Assembly (NCBI RefSeq): GCF_901538355.1
Contig: NZ_LR593887.1
Span: 248,001-312,000, forward strand
From: Tuwongella immobilis
GTDB lineage: Bacteria; Planctomycetota; Planctomycetia; Gemmatales; Gemmataceae
Direction: 5' to 3'
DNA length: 64,000 nucleotides
The notes under the pieces were generated by a model. It saw only the letters and a list, made by a program, of their open reading frames with translations. It was not told where the DNA came from and did no database searches. Shown here in pieces: positions 44,268 through 52,636 of the stretch (position 1 is its first letter; the number at the start of each line of letters is the position of its first letter). A program made the translations under genes and the position numbers.

Positions 44268-46449
44268 GCGGGCCGATGGGCGCGGCAGGCTGGGACTATG
44301 TCGAAAGTCTGGCCAGCGCATCGGGCAGCGCCTCGCAGCGTTGGGACTACACGGCCTCGGGTTCTTCTTCGAGTGATTATCACAATCACACGAGCAACGC
44401 ATCGAGTTACTCGCGTGGTACCAGCCAATGGATGCGTCAAATCCACCTGGGCAGCGACACGACCTGGAGTGAGCAGTACACGATCACGCAATCCGGTTCG
44501 GCGGTGTCGATCACGGGCCAATCGAGCCTGACCAGGAACGCTTGGGGGGATGCCAGTGGCTCCAGTCAAGCCAGCGGAGTCAGCGGTCAATGGGTTCGCA
44601 TGCAAACCGCCTCGATGAGCGGCACCAGCTTTCCTGACGGCACCATGAGCGGCACCAGCTTTCCTGATGGCACCATGAGCGGCTCGATGAGTGGTTCCAT
44701 GAGTGGCACCGCCAGCGGAAGCAGTGGCAGCACGAGCTTCACCAGCGGCACGACCAGCGGAGATGGCTGGTACGGCACCGAATCGACCTGGAACATGACC
44801 AGCAACTCCCAGGACCATTATCGACGCGAGACCTCCTGGACTGCCACCCACGGCACCGGATCGAGCGGCTGGGGCAGTGCCAGCATGACCAACACCAGCA
44901 CCCACGTCTGGGGATCGTGGCAAGGCAGCTCCAATCACACGACCACCACGACGAACTACGGCGGAACGAGTACCTCCTCATCCGGCTGGCCTGGCTCGGG
45001 CAGCTACGACCAATGGCAGTGGAACGAAGGCTTCGGCACCGAAATCTGGATCGGTGGCTATGGTGGATACGGCGGATACGGTAGCTACGGCAGCTATGGC
45101 TGGCCTGGCACAACCGGCCTGTCACCCCGAATCGGCAGCATTCCAAGCGGACCGATGGGCGCGGCAGGCTGGGGCTATGTCGAAAACTCCGGTAGCGCAT
45201 CGGGGTACCTCGCCAGCGGCCCCAGCGGCAGCGGCTCCATGTCCGGCACGACAAGCGGCTCCGGGGCATCGACTCAAAATATCGGCTACGGAGGCAGCGG
45301 GAGTTCATCGGCCGAAGCTGCGGCAGCAGGAGCAGCCGGTGCAGGAATGCCAGGGGCAGTTTCACCTCCGCCACCGCTGGTTGACGACCGACCATTCTGG
45401 CAACGGGTTCAAGATAACTTCTATGACCTGGTTTCGGATGGGGCGGCAACCAAGAGTTGGGAACTGGACCAACGTCGAAAAGCGGCGGGGATTCCGATTG
45501 CGAATGACCGTCCGGGTGTGATTCCAGGTGCCGCCACTTTCGCGGCTATCCAAAGGTATTCCGACGCTGTCTCGGCACGGACTCGAGATTGGGTCACGAC
45601 GCTCTCGGTCTACGCAGGTGCCATTCAAGAAGGGCTTTCGGATGGCGCCGTGATTGCGACCAATGAACTGAGCAGACTGCCTTTCAACATTTTTGGATAT
45701 CAGGGACCATTGGAGTTGGAAGCGAAACAACTGGTCGATCAAAACGGGGGTCTTTATGCGTGGTCCCAGTTGTCGTCACGAACTGGCAGTATGATTCTTC
45801 ATGGAGTGGCGGGAGGGGTTGTGCTTCAAACGGCTGTGATCCCAGCAGCTTCCTATGTGTCGACCTTTTTGCCATGTTGGGCGGTGCTTAGCGCAAAAAT
45901 CACCATTCTGGGTGGGGTTGTCGGCTTAACCGGATGGGGGATTTACAGCTCAGTTGGATCGATAATCGGTGGTATTCAAGAATTAAAAGAAGGAAACAAG
46001 AATGATGGGTGGCTGAAGATCGCCGACGGCACGATCAACTTGAGTTTGCTCGGACTTGGAGCATATGGTTTCAAGAGCAAGTCTCTGAGTTGGGAAACAA
46101 TTAAGGGATGGTTCAGATCGTGCTTCACGGGTGAGACCCCGATCTTGGTCGAAGGCGGCTCGAAGCGAATCGACGAAATCAGGCCTGGTGATCGGGTTCT
46201 CAGTCGAAGCGAACACGACCCTGCAAGTCCGACAATGTACCAGCAAGTCGAAGAAGTGTTCGTGCGAACCAGCTCGATTATTGAACTGACAGTGAGCGGC
46301 CGGACCATCCGAACGACACGCGAGCATCCCTTTTGGGTGGTCGGCGCCGGCTGGAAGCCTATCTCCGAAATGACTGTTGGCGATCAACTGTTGGGATTGG
46401 AACAAGAATCAGTTTTGGTTGAGAAAATTGTAGATACCGATCAGTGGGA
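44268..46449 (+). repeat. 2.18-kb direct repeat, copy 2
   Basis: Matches 40618-42799. The two sequences part at 42800/46450 inside the 3' end of HINT, where copy 1 has cassette-type codons and copy 2 does not. Confidence 0.85.
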
Positions 46450-47263
46450 AACAGTTTACAATTTTCGCGTCAGCGAGTTTCATACCTACTTCGTTGGTTG
46501 TGAAGCATGGGGTTTTAGTGTCTGGGCTCATAATGCGATCTGTGCCGAGGCGGTCAGGACGGCACTGGTGCCACACATCGGGGAGCAAGCTGCTCACAAT
46601 CTAAGCGCTGAGGCTCTTGGCGAGATTGCATCGGCAATTAACGCCGGGAATGCCACCAGAGCAAACCAGTTGTTGAGAGCGGCGGGTGCGTCCGAGATCA
46701 TCGCAAAGAACCTGATTGGCACTCTTTCTCAGGCAGCGATACGTAACGAACTGTCGGATGGAGGCAGGGTTCTGTTGGTGGGCGAGGGTAATTTCTCCAA
46801 CGCACAGTCTGTGGTCAGAGAGGGGCTTGTCTCTCCAAATAACTTGGTGGCGACCGAATTGCGAGATGTTGCAATTCCTGCTGGTTTGGAGGGCGTTGCT
46901 CGAACTGGAGTCAATGCAACCGCTCTTCCGACTTCGCTGGGACAGTTTAATACAATCGTCTTCAACTTTCCGAATCCGGGTAGCTACCTCGCGACACCCA
47001 ATCGAGCGTTGGTTTCTGACTTTTTGAGAAGTGCCGCCTTACGTTTGGAGCCAGGCGGGAGAGTCATCGTTACAATTGCCGAATCGCAGGTCGGCAGATT
47101 CACAGTCCCGGCATTAGCGGAACAAGGGGGATTCCGGGTGGTAAATCAAATTCGGTACAATCCTAATCAAGCGTTCCCCGGCTATTCTCATGTCACGACC
47201 ACCGGCAGGGGAACGGCCACGAATGTGGAGAATGCCATTGCATATGTGCTGGAGAGGAGATAA
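44276..47263 (+). CDS. Full-length polymorphic toxin: carrier, HINT, BMT5-like (DUF2431) methyltransferase tip
   Basis: 995 aa from ATG 44276 (MGAAGWDYVES). Carrier, pretoxin and HINT as in the 40.2-kb protein; HINT Cys616, Asn753. After a helical spacer (NLSAEALGEIASAINAGNAT) the tip reads GRVLLVGEGNFSNAQSV (Gly-rich SAM-type loop, near residues 835-841), VATELRDVAIP, GVNATALPTSLGQFNTIVFN and FNFPNPG (896-902), the order found in BMT5-like/DUF2431 Rossmann methyltransferases. Eukaryotic Bmt5 makes 3-methyluridine in rRNA. The released tip may methylate RNA of the target; this is inferred. Immediately followed by its immunity gene and a convergent AlkB-type gene. Confidence 0.8.
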   Translation: MGAAGWDYVESLASASGSASQRWDYTASGSSSSDYHNHTSNASSYSRGTSQWMRQIHLGSDTTWSEQYTITQSGSAVSITGQSSLTRNAWGDASGSSQASGVSGQWVRMQTASMSGTSFPDGTMSGTSFPDGTMSGSMSGSMSGTASGSSGSTSFTSGTTSGDGWYGTESTWNMTSNSQDHYRRETSWTATHGTGSSGWGSASMTNTSTHVWGSWQGSSNHTTTTTNYGGTSTSSSGWPGSGSYDQWQWNEGFGTEIWIGGYGGYGGYGSYGSYGWPGTTGLSPRIGSIPSGPMGAAGWGYVENSGSASGYLASGPSGSGSMSGTTSGSGASTQNIGYGGSGSSSAEAAAAGAAGAGMPGAVSPPPPLVDDRPFWQRVQDNFYDLVSDGAATKSWELDQRRKAAGIPIANDRPGVIPGAATFAAIQRYSDAVSARTRDWVTTLSVYAGAIQEGLSDGAVIATNELSRLPFNIFGYQGPLELEAKQLVDQNGGLYAWSQLSSRTGSMILHGVAGGVVLQTAVIPAASYVSTFLPCWAVLSAKITILGGVVGLTGWGIYSSVGSIIGGIQELKEGNKNDGWLKIADGTINLSLLGLGAYGFKSKSLSWETIKGWFRSCFTGETPILVEGGSKRIDEIRPGDRVLSRSEHDPASPTMYQQVEEVFVRTSSIIELTVSGRTIRTTREHPFWVVGAGWKPISEMTVGDQLLGLEQESVLVEKIVDTDQWETVYNFRVSEFHTYFVGCEAWGFSVWAHNAICAEAVRTALVPHIGEQAAHNLSAEALGEIASAINAGNATRANQLLRAAGASEIIAKNLIGTLSQAAIRNELSDGGRVLLVGEGNFSNAQSVVREGLVSPNNLVATELRDVAIPAGLEGVARTGVNATALPTSLGQFNTIVFNFPNPGSYLATPNRALVSDFLRSAALRLEPGGRVIVTIAESQVGRFTVPALAEQGGFRVVNQIRYNPNQAFPGYSHVTTTGRGTATNVENAIAYVLERR

Positions 47264-47267
47264 GGAT

Positions 47268-47804
47268 ATGACAATGGACCTTGACTTGCTGGCTGCTCAA
47301 TTGGCCGGAGTGCCATATGTGACGATTGGCAACGGGCCGGAACACCCATCGTCGCCGAATCTTTCACTTAGTGCCGCTCTTCACGATTACCTTAATGATT
47401 ACCCGTTCCTGCGTCATTACCCGGACTATGTTAGGTTCCTTCAACGTTATGCTGGGGCTTGCATCAACTATCCTGATGGAGTCTATCCCCGTGTTTTTCT
47501 AAATCTGTTTGGCATTGGAAAGTTCAGCGAACCAGAGGGACTTGTAGATGAGCAGTCTTTCTACTGCTTTTGTCACATTGGCATTGATGAGCAGCCAAGT
47601 CAACTTTCAGAAACGGCGTTCTTGTTTGACGCATCGGATTCAAGGAAGAGGGTTGTCTATGCTAGGCTAGTGGATACAGCGCAAAATGGTATTGTTCGTG
47701 TTGTTTGTGCGTTCCCCGGATTTTTGGAATGGCTCGCTTCGGTCGTAGCCACCAAGGGGTTTATCAAGATCGCTAACTTTTCAGATCATCTTGCGGAAAG
47801 TTAA
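47268..47804 (+). CDS. Predicted immunity protein for the methyltransferase tip (possibly SUKH-like)
   Basis: 178 aa from ATG 47268, 4 bp after the toxin stop, with GGAGAGGAGATAAGG as ribosome-binding site; an in-frame start at 47190 would lie inside the toxin. The stretch YPDYVRFLQRYAGACINYPD and VVCAFPGFLEWLASVV is weakly like SUKH-superfamily immunity proteins. Confidence 0.55.
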   Translation: MTMDLDLLAAQLAGVPYVTIGNGPEHPSSPNLSLSAALHDYLNDYPFLRHYPDYVRFLQRYAGACINYPDGVYPRVFLNLFGIGKFSEPEGLVDEQSFYCFCHIGIDEQPSQLSETAFLFDASDSRKRVVYARLVDTAQNGIVRVVCAFPGFLEWLASVVATKGFIKIANFSDHLAES

Positions 47805-48350
47805 TGAGACACGTCTCCCCCGAAGAACCCTTTGCCCGTTCACGAGATCGCTCCGACGTGGCGCAATTGCGTGCTTCCAATCGAAGCGTGCTTTTCCGGT
47901 CAGGACCAACAAACTTCTGCGTTCAATGAACCAAGGCCGTTCCTGGCTAGTAACGATATTCTTGAAGGACATGACACAGGATGAACCCAATGACAGGGAG
48001 GCAACGGTGTCTGAAAAACATGAAACACAGTCAACGTGCGGCGCAATGCCTTGTCCTGGAGAATACTCATTAACGATTGCTTGGTCAGGGGCTACCGGAA
48101 AGTGCTTGCCTTGTAATAGCAGTCGCGTCCACTCTTCAAGCCAAGTCGGCAGGGGGCCAAGATAGGCATCTGGTCGGGTGGCTCTCGATTTGTATTCGTA
48201 CCGATAACCGTAATGTTGTACTCGGCGGCGCATGTCGGCACACCAAGGTTGCCGGTCGATTGTGTTCAGCAGGGTAATTTCATCGGATTCGTTGACGAAG
48301 TCACGGAAATAAGTCATGCCTTCCAATGGCTCGTTCGGATCGGTCGCCAT
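47781..48350 (-). CDS. AlkB-type 2-oxoglutarate/Fe(II) dioxygenase
   Basis: 189 aa. Iron ligands His105 and Asp107 in GIAPHVDCVSCF and His160 in FDWKHAI, with the oxoglutarate-binding Arg in RRVSLTFRKM near the end; NEYSPGQGI is the typical strand before them. All catalytic residues are present. AlkB-family enzymes remove methyl groups from nucleic-acid bases oxidatively. It is tail-to-tail with the immunity gene of the methyltransferase toxin (24-bp overlap of 3' ends) and the only enzyme gene on the minus strand in this part of the island. An antidote role is an attractive inference. Confidence 0.85.
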   Translation of the reverse strand: MATDPNEPLEGMTYFRDFVNESDEITLLNTIDRQPWCADMRRRVQHYGYRYEYKSRATRPDAYLGPLPTWLEEWTRLLLQGKHFPVAPDQAIVNEYSPGQGIAPHVDCVSCFSDTVASLSLGSSCVMSFKNIVTSQERPWFIERRSLLVLTGKARFDWKHAIAPRRSDLVNGQRVLRGRRVSLTFRKMI

Positions 48351-48589
48351 ATTTCTTCAACCTGCGATGAATAAGCCTATAAGAATCTTCTTCTAGATTG
48401 TCCCATATACTACTTTACCACAATAGTGGCTGCCATTCAAGAAAGCTTGCAACGTCCGCCTTCCTCCCGATCTGGCTATAAAATCGGCTTGACGATACGA
48501 TCCGGTGTGTATCGACGTAGACCAGGGTGATGGCTGCCCAAACGACACGCTGGAGGTGAACACTGCTTGTAGGAGGAGAACCCAACCGT
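48351..48589. other. Upstream region of the AlkB-type gene, no gene seen
   Basis: AT-richer stretch (48360-48440) upstream of the AlkB-type start probably holds its promoter; I cannot fix -35/-10 boxes with confidence. 48490-48590 has short open frames but nothing recognisable. Confidence 0.35.
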
Positions 48590-48899
48590 AAGTGTCCCTA
48601 TCATTTCCGGCGGCAGCATTTCCTTCCTGCCCAAGCCCAGCGGGTCGGCCAGAGCCACCGATTGGAAGGGGAGTGGGAACCCGCCGCCGTGACCTGCAGG
48701 CCATTGTTCACCACGCCCGACGTGTTGCAGAATCTGGGCGACATCGTCGGAATCATCGAAATCGAGGTGCGAAAAAGGTCTGGCGGGACTCCTGCCAGGC
48801 CTGGAACTCCTCACCTGTGCGGTTCCCTTCTTTTCTCGGGACTCCAGCCGCGATTTCTCACAAGCGAACGTTCCAATCGGCATCCTTCCAAGCGGGCCG
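48590..48899 (+). repeat. Carrier leader block
   Basis: GGCGGCAGCATTTCCTTCCT, CCAGCGGGTCGGCCAGAGCC, GGTCTGGCGGGACTCCTGCC and ATTTCTCACAAGCGAACGTT. One frame (GLAGLLPGLELLTCAVPFFS) is open into the carrier start but is broken upstream by CGAAAAAGG. Confidence 0.65.
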
Positions 48900-50585
48900 A
48901 TGGGCGCGGCAGGCTGGGGCTATGTCGAAAGCTCCGGCAGCGCATCGGGCAGCGCATCGGGATACCCCGCAAGCGGCCCCAGCGGCAGCGGCTCGATGGC
49001 CGGCACAACAAGCGGCTCCGGGGCATCGACTCAAAATATCGGCTACGGAGGCAGTGGGAGTTCATCGAGCGGAACAGGATCGGGGAGCGGGTCTACGGTG
49101 ACGCCAGACAACGGCGGAGCCGGAAGCGGATCGGGGAGTTCGAGCGGGAGCGAGTCGGGATCAAACGGAGGCGGCTCTGCGGTGACGCTAGACAACGGCG
49201 GAGCCGGAAGCGGATCTGCAAGCGGGAGCGGTTCGGGGCCTAGTTCGACCAATTCAAACGAGTCCTTTCCAGGGTTTGTTGGACCACCGTCACCTGGATC
49301 CAATCGACTACCGGGTTATCTTCAAGGGGAAATCCCAGCACTCGCACCATCGCAAACAAATCCATTTGAAGTTGCAATGCTCGATTTGTCGCTTCGCCTA
49401 CTTCTTTATGAAAACCTGATGCGTTCGTCTGGTAATCAAGATCAATCGCCCACCGGCAGATATGTTGCGTCGGTTCTGCAACAACAGGGCTTGCAATCTC
49501 AGGATTCTCGCACTCGAAGTGAACGAGCCGACTGGTTTATCAATGAGCTTAGCCGGAATGTTCAAACGTCCACTGACGGTGGGTTTCGCTATCGATTCAC
49601 GCCCGAGATGGCGAATCGTTTTCGAGAGTCTTTTGTCCGAAACAACCAATCCGTGTACGAGTCCCTGAAAGGATCAGGTTTCAATCTGCAAGTAGAGTCG
49701 TATACCATGACTCAAGGCCCGAGCATGACTGCCGCAGGGGAAGCCCAGAAAAGATTCGAGGTGAATCGATTGTTAGCAATCGAGCGACAAAAGAATTTCC
49801 CACACTTGGCGATGTTGAATTTGACGAATGCAACCGGCGGTGTACTCACCCCTGAAATGGCACGGGTGTTTCTCGAGGGTGGCATGGAAATGGCTCATCA
49901 AATCATGACAGAGTCATTGCGAACAGGTATCCTGTTGTATGACGTACCAAATGCGATTTTCCGAAACAATTATGTCCCTTACAATCCCTACCTCGCAGCG
50001 TATTTACAAGGAACCACCACCTGGCTGGAAGCGTCTGCCCACATTGGTTTAGACGGTCTTGGTACTGCATTAACGGTTGCTCCGTTTGTGAAGAACCTTG
50101 CTCAGCTCCGGAAAATGAGTGCCCCAGCCGCACGGGGCTCCCTCCTCGGCCATACCGAATGGGTTCCCGACCCTCGCCGGGCGGGGACGGCGACGCGCGA
50201 ACTACAGGCTCTCGAAGCGACGTACACCCGTGAGACGGGATTGAAGCCAGACCTCGCACGGCGAAGGCCGTTGGGCGAAACTCGCGACGCCGGCTTCGAT
50301 CCCGAAACTGGTAAGATCTTCGTCTACGACGATGTGCCACCCGCTTTCCGAGACGGCTATCTGGCCGAAGAGCTTCACCACTACCAGCGGGTCCGTGATG
50401 CTGGTCATCTCGGGAAGTCCCTGGCAGAGATCGAAAAGATCGATCCTGGTTTCGCGGTACGGATGGAAGCTGACGTGCTGGGCCGGGTCCGGGGGGCTGG
50501 GTTCATCCCGTATGATCCTCGGCATTACGCACCCTACACCGACGTGCCTCGCCCGGTGGGAGTGGCAGGAGACACTAAACGATGA
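48900..50585 (+). CDS. Polymorphic toxin carrier (AQLRKM type) with putative peptidase-like tip
   Basis: 561 aa. N-terminal GAAGWGYVESSGSASGSASG repeats, then a middle region almost identical to the 34.7-kb carrier up to NLAQLRKMSAPAA. The tip (about 145 aa) has WVPDPRRAGTATRELQALEA, VYDDVPPAFRDG and LAEELHHYQRVRDAGH, resembling zincin-like tips but without a canonical HExxH, so activity is uncertain. The stop overlaps the immunity ATG. Confidence 0.7.
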   Translation: MGAAGWGYVESSGSASGSASGYPASGPSGSGSMAGTTSGSGASTQNIGYGGSGSSSSGTGSGSGSTVTPDNGGAGSGSGSSSGSESGSNGGGSAVTLDNGGAGSGSASGSGSGPSSTNSNESFPGFVGPPSPGSNRLPGYLQGEIPALAPSQTNPFEVAMLDLSLRLLLYENLMRSSGNQDQSPTGRYVASVLQQQGLQSQDSRTRSERADWFINELSRNVQTSTDGGFRYRFTPEMANRFRESFVRNNQSVYESLKGSGFNLQVESYTMTQGPSMTAAGEAQKRFEVNRLLAIERQKNFPHLAMLNLTNATGGVLTPEMARVFLEGGMEMAHQIMTESLRTGILLYDVPNAIFRNNYVPYNPYLAAYLQGTTTWLEASAHIGLDGLGTALTVAPFVKNLAQLRKMSAPAARGSLLGHTEWVPDPRRAGTATRELQALEATYTRETGLKPDLARRRPLGETRDAGFDPETGKIFVYDDVPPAFRDGYLAEELHHYQRVRDAGHLGKSLAEIEKIDPGFAVRMEADVLGRVRGAGFIPYDPRHYAPYTDVPRPVGVAGDTKR

Positions 50586-51067
50586 ACGACGTGGAACAAA
50601 CGATTCAGTTGGTTGAGGATACTCTCAATGAGACGCGAGTCATCAGGCTTGGTGACAGTTGCCTCGTCGGAAACGGAGCCGCCGAGGAATTGAAACGCCT
50701 CGGGCCTGTGGCGCTGCCAGTCATCCAGCAAGTGGTCGTCCGGCGGGTCGTTCCGATCCCGCAGGAGGTCGCGGATCACCACGAACTGATGTGGCGATTC
50801 CCCGGCCTCTTGAGCCTTTGGGTGACATACTTTCGCTTGGCCCAGCACACCCACCTGCAAGAAGCAGTGGACTTCCTGGGAACACTCGATGGTTCGGTTC
50901 TGGCGTCGGCGGTTCTGGGCTGTACGTCGGTCTGGGGTAGCACCAACTGGGATGAATTGCCGCCTACCCTTGCAACGCTTCTCCAAGAAATTGCAACCCA
51001 CCCATCAGACATTGCCGCCGAGGTTGTGAGGCAGCGGCTTCTCCACGTTTGGAATCGACACGTCTGA
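50582..51067 (+). CDS. Predicted immunity protein, helical
   Basis: 161 aa; ATG 50582 overlaps the toxin stop (ATGA). HEAT/Imm-like helical protein (AAEELKRLGPVALPVIQQVV). No firm family. Coupled to its carrier. Confidence 0.6.
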   Translation: MNDVEQTIQLVEDTLNETRVIRLGDSCLVGNGAAEELKRLGPVALPVIQQVVVRRVVPIPQEVADHHELMWRFPGLLSLWVTYFRLAQHTHLQEAVDFLGTLDGSVLASAVLGCTSVWGSTNWDELPPTLATLLQEIATHPSDIAAEVVRQRLLHVWNRHV

Positions 51068-51089
51068 AGGAGAACACCGTCTCGCCCCC

Positions 51090-51299
51090 GCCTGTATCCC
51101 CCGCGTTCCCGGCGGCATCTCCATCCCAGCAATGCCTTTCCAGCCGGGCAAGGCCGCGTTCTGGGAGGTTGGTGGGAGCCTGCCGCCGGCCCGACCTGCA
51201 CGACGTTGAGCAACTCTCATTCGGGAAATCGGAGGTGAGTCGAACGCCATTCGTCTTGCCGAACTGCTCGATGATTTTGGCCCAGACGGCCTTCTGCTG
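51090..51299 (+). repeat. Linker-type leader block
   Basis: TCCCGGCGGCATCTCCATCC, GCGTTCTGGGAGGTTGGTGG, AAATCGGAGGTGAGTCGAAC, then the NAIRLAELLDDFGPDGLLLV linker frame. Confidence 0.7.
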
Positions 51300-51956
51300 G
51301 TGAAGAAACTGGCTCAGCTCCGGAAAATCAATGTTCCACGGAGAGTTCATCCAACGCTTCGATTTGGCGATGAAGCCGCTGGCTACAAGCTCCCGAAGGA
51401 TATCGCCGCCGAATTGAACGATGCCGCCAAAGTCAAGACTTACGATGATATGGCCCGGCCGCAGATGAAGGCACTTGGAATCCCGGAAGAGATGCATGGC
51501 AACTTGCCGGGAACCTTCGGCGAAGGGAAGGGAGCCTTTTCTCCGCACGGAATCTCAGGTGGGGGCAACACACACTACCTCACCCAGCTCTATGTGCCAA
51601 GGATCAACGTGGATGCGGCTGTTTTGGATAGCGCCCACCCCGTGTTCACACAATTGTCCCCAAGCTGGAAGACGGCGAGTTTGGAAGCCCGCATGCAGGC
51701 CGTTGCTGCCCACGAATATGCCGAGGCGATGATGCACTCACGGGGCATCGCGGGAGCGTATCCTAAAGAGATCGCCGCTGCGATTACAAAACTCCGATCC
51801 GGTTCTCCTGGACCATACCTTGAGAAGCAACTCAAGGAATTGGTAACAAAGTATGGATATAACGGAGCTGTTAAAGCTGCTCCTGACTTGCCCGGTCTTT
51901 CACCGGAAGCCAAACAGATTCTCGAGGAGTATCGTCGCATGGCAGGGCTTGAATAA
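51300..51956 (+). CDS. Hybrid-linker cassette with HExxE...H peptidase-like tip
   Basis: 218 aa; the frame is open upstream through the linker LAELLDDFGPDG into KKLAQLRKIN, so it joins the SRLVELLDD linker to the AQLRKM linker of two carriers. The tip has AVAAHEYAEAMMHSRG (His138, Glu139, Glu142, His146), a zincin-like helix, and LSPEAKQILEEYRRMAGLE at the end. Substrate unknown. Confidence 0.6.
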   Translation: MKKLAQLRKINVPRRVHPTLRFGDEAAGYKLPKDIAAELNDAAKVKTYDDMARPQMKALGIPEEMHGNLPGTFGEGKGAFSPHGISGGGNTHYLTQLYVPRINVDAAVLDSAHPVFTQLSPSWKTASLEARMQAVAAHEYAEAMMHSRGIAGAYPKEIAAAITKLRSGSPGPYLEKQLKELVTKYGYNGAVKAAPDLPGLSPEAKQILEEYRRMAGLE

Positions 51957-51974
51957 CCTTCAGGAGCGAATCAG

Positions 51975-52361
51975 ATGTTGCACTATCTTTACATTGGTCG
52001 TTTTTCGATTGCCGATGCGATCGAAAGCCGCTTTGTTGTTCTTTCTCCGCTTGATTCGAAAGAAATTATGGATATTGCTTCGAATTATCCATTTGCTTCA
52101 ATTGAAAATGGTTTCACTGTCGATGGCTTTCCGTTCTTTTTCGGTACGCTGGGCAATCTGTGGACAAGCTCCGATATTCAAAATCCCAAGGTCGTAGATT
52201 TTGTAGTCAAATTGTGCAACAGCACAAACAGTGTTGTCGTTTCAGCAGAATCTGGTTGTGTGTGGACTGGAAAGGAGTTCGGAGATCATTCAGAACGGCT
52301 CGTTCGCATGGCCCGCGACATCCCCCAATTGTTCCGGGGTGATGCGGAAACACCTAACTGA
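51975..52361 (+). CDS. Predicted immunity protein
   Basis: 128 aa, beta-rich (MLHYLYIGRFSIADAIESRF), 18 bp after the toxin stop, with AGGAGCG upstream. No family recognised. Confidence 0.55.
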   Translation: MLHYLYIGRFSIADAIESRFVVLSPLDSKEIMDIASNYPFASIENGFTVDGFPFFFGTLGNLWTSSDIQNPKVVDFVVKLCNSTNSVVVSAESGCVWTGKEFGDHSERLVRMARDIPQLFRGDAETPN

Positions 52362-52382
52362 CTCGCCGGATGGTCCTGTGCA

Positions 52383-52634
52383 GCATGACCAACACCAGCA
52401 CCCACGTCTGGGGATCCTGGCAAGGCAGTTCCAATTACACGACCACCACCACGAACTACGGCGGAACGAGTACCTCCTCATTCGGCTGGCCTGGCTCGGG
52501 CAGCTACGACCAATGGCAGTGGAACTAAGGCTTCGGCACCGAAATCTGGATCGGCGGCTATGGCGGATACGGCGGATATGGCTGGCCCGGCACAACCGGC
52601 CTGTCACCCCGAATCGGCAGCATTCCAAGCGGGC
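52383..52634 (+). pseudogene. Carrier repeat-region fragment with nonsense codon
   Basis: SMTNTSTHVWGSWQGSSNYT and YGGTSTSSFGWPGSGSYDQW match the Ser/Tyr-rich part of the 40.2- and 44.3-kb carriers. The codon after QWQWN is TAA where the carriers have GAA (nonsense, 52526). The frame reopens as GFGTEIWIGGYGGYGGYGW and continues into the next carrier. Confidence 0.75.
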
Positions 52635-52636
52635 CA

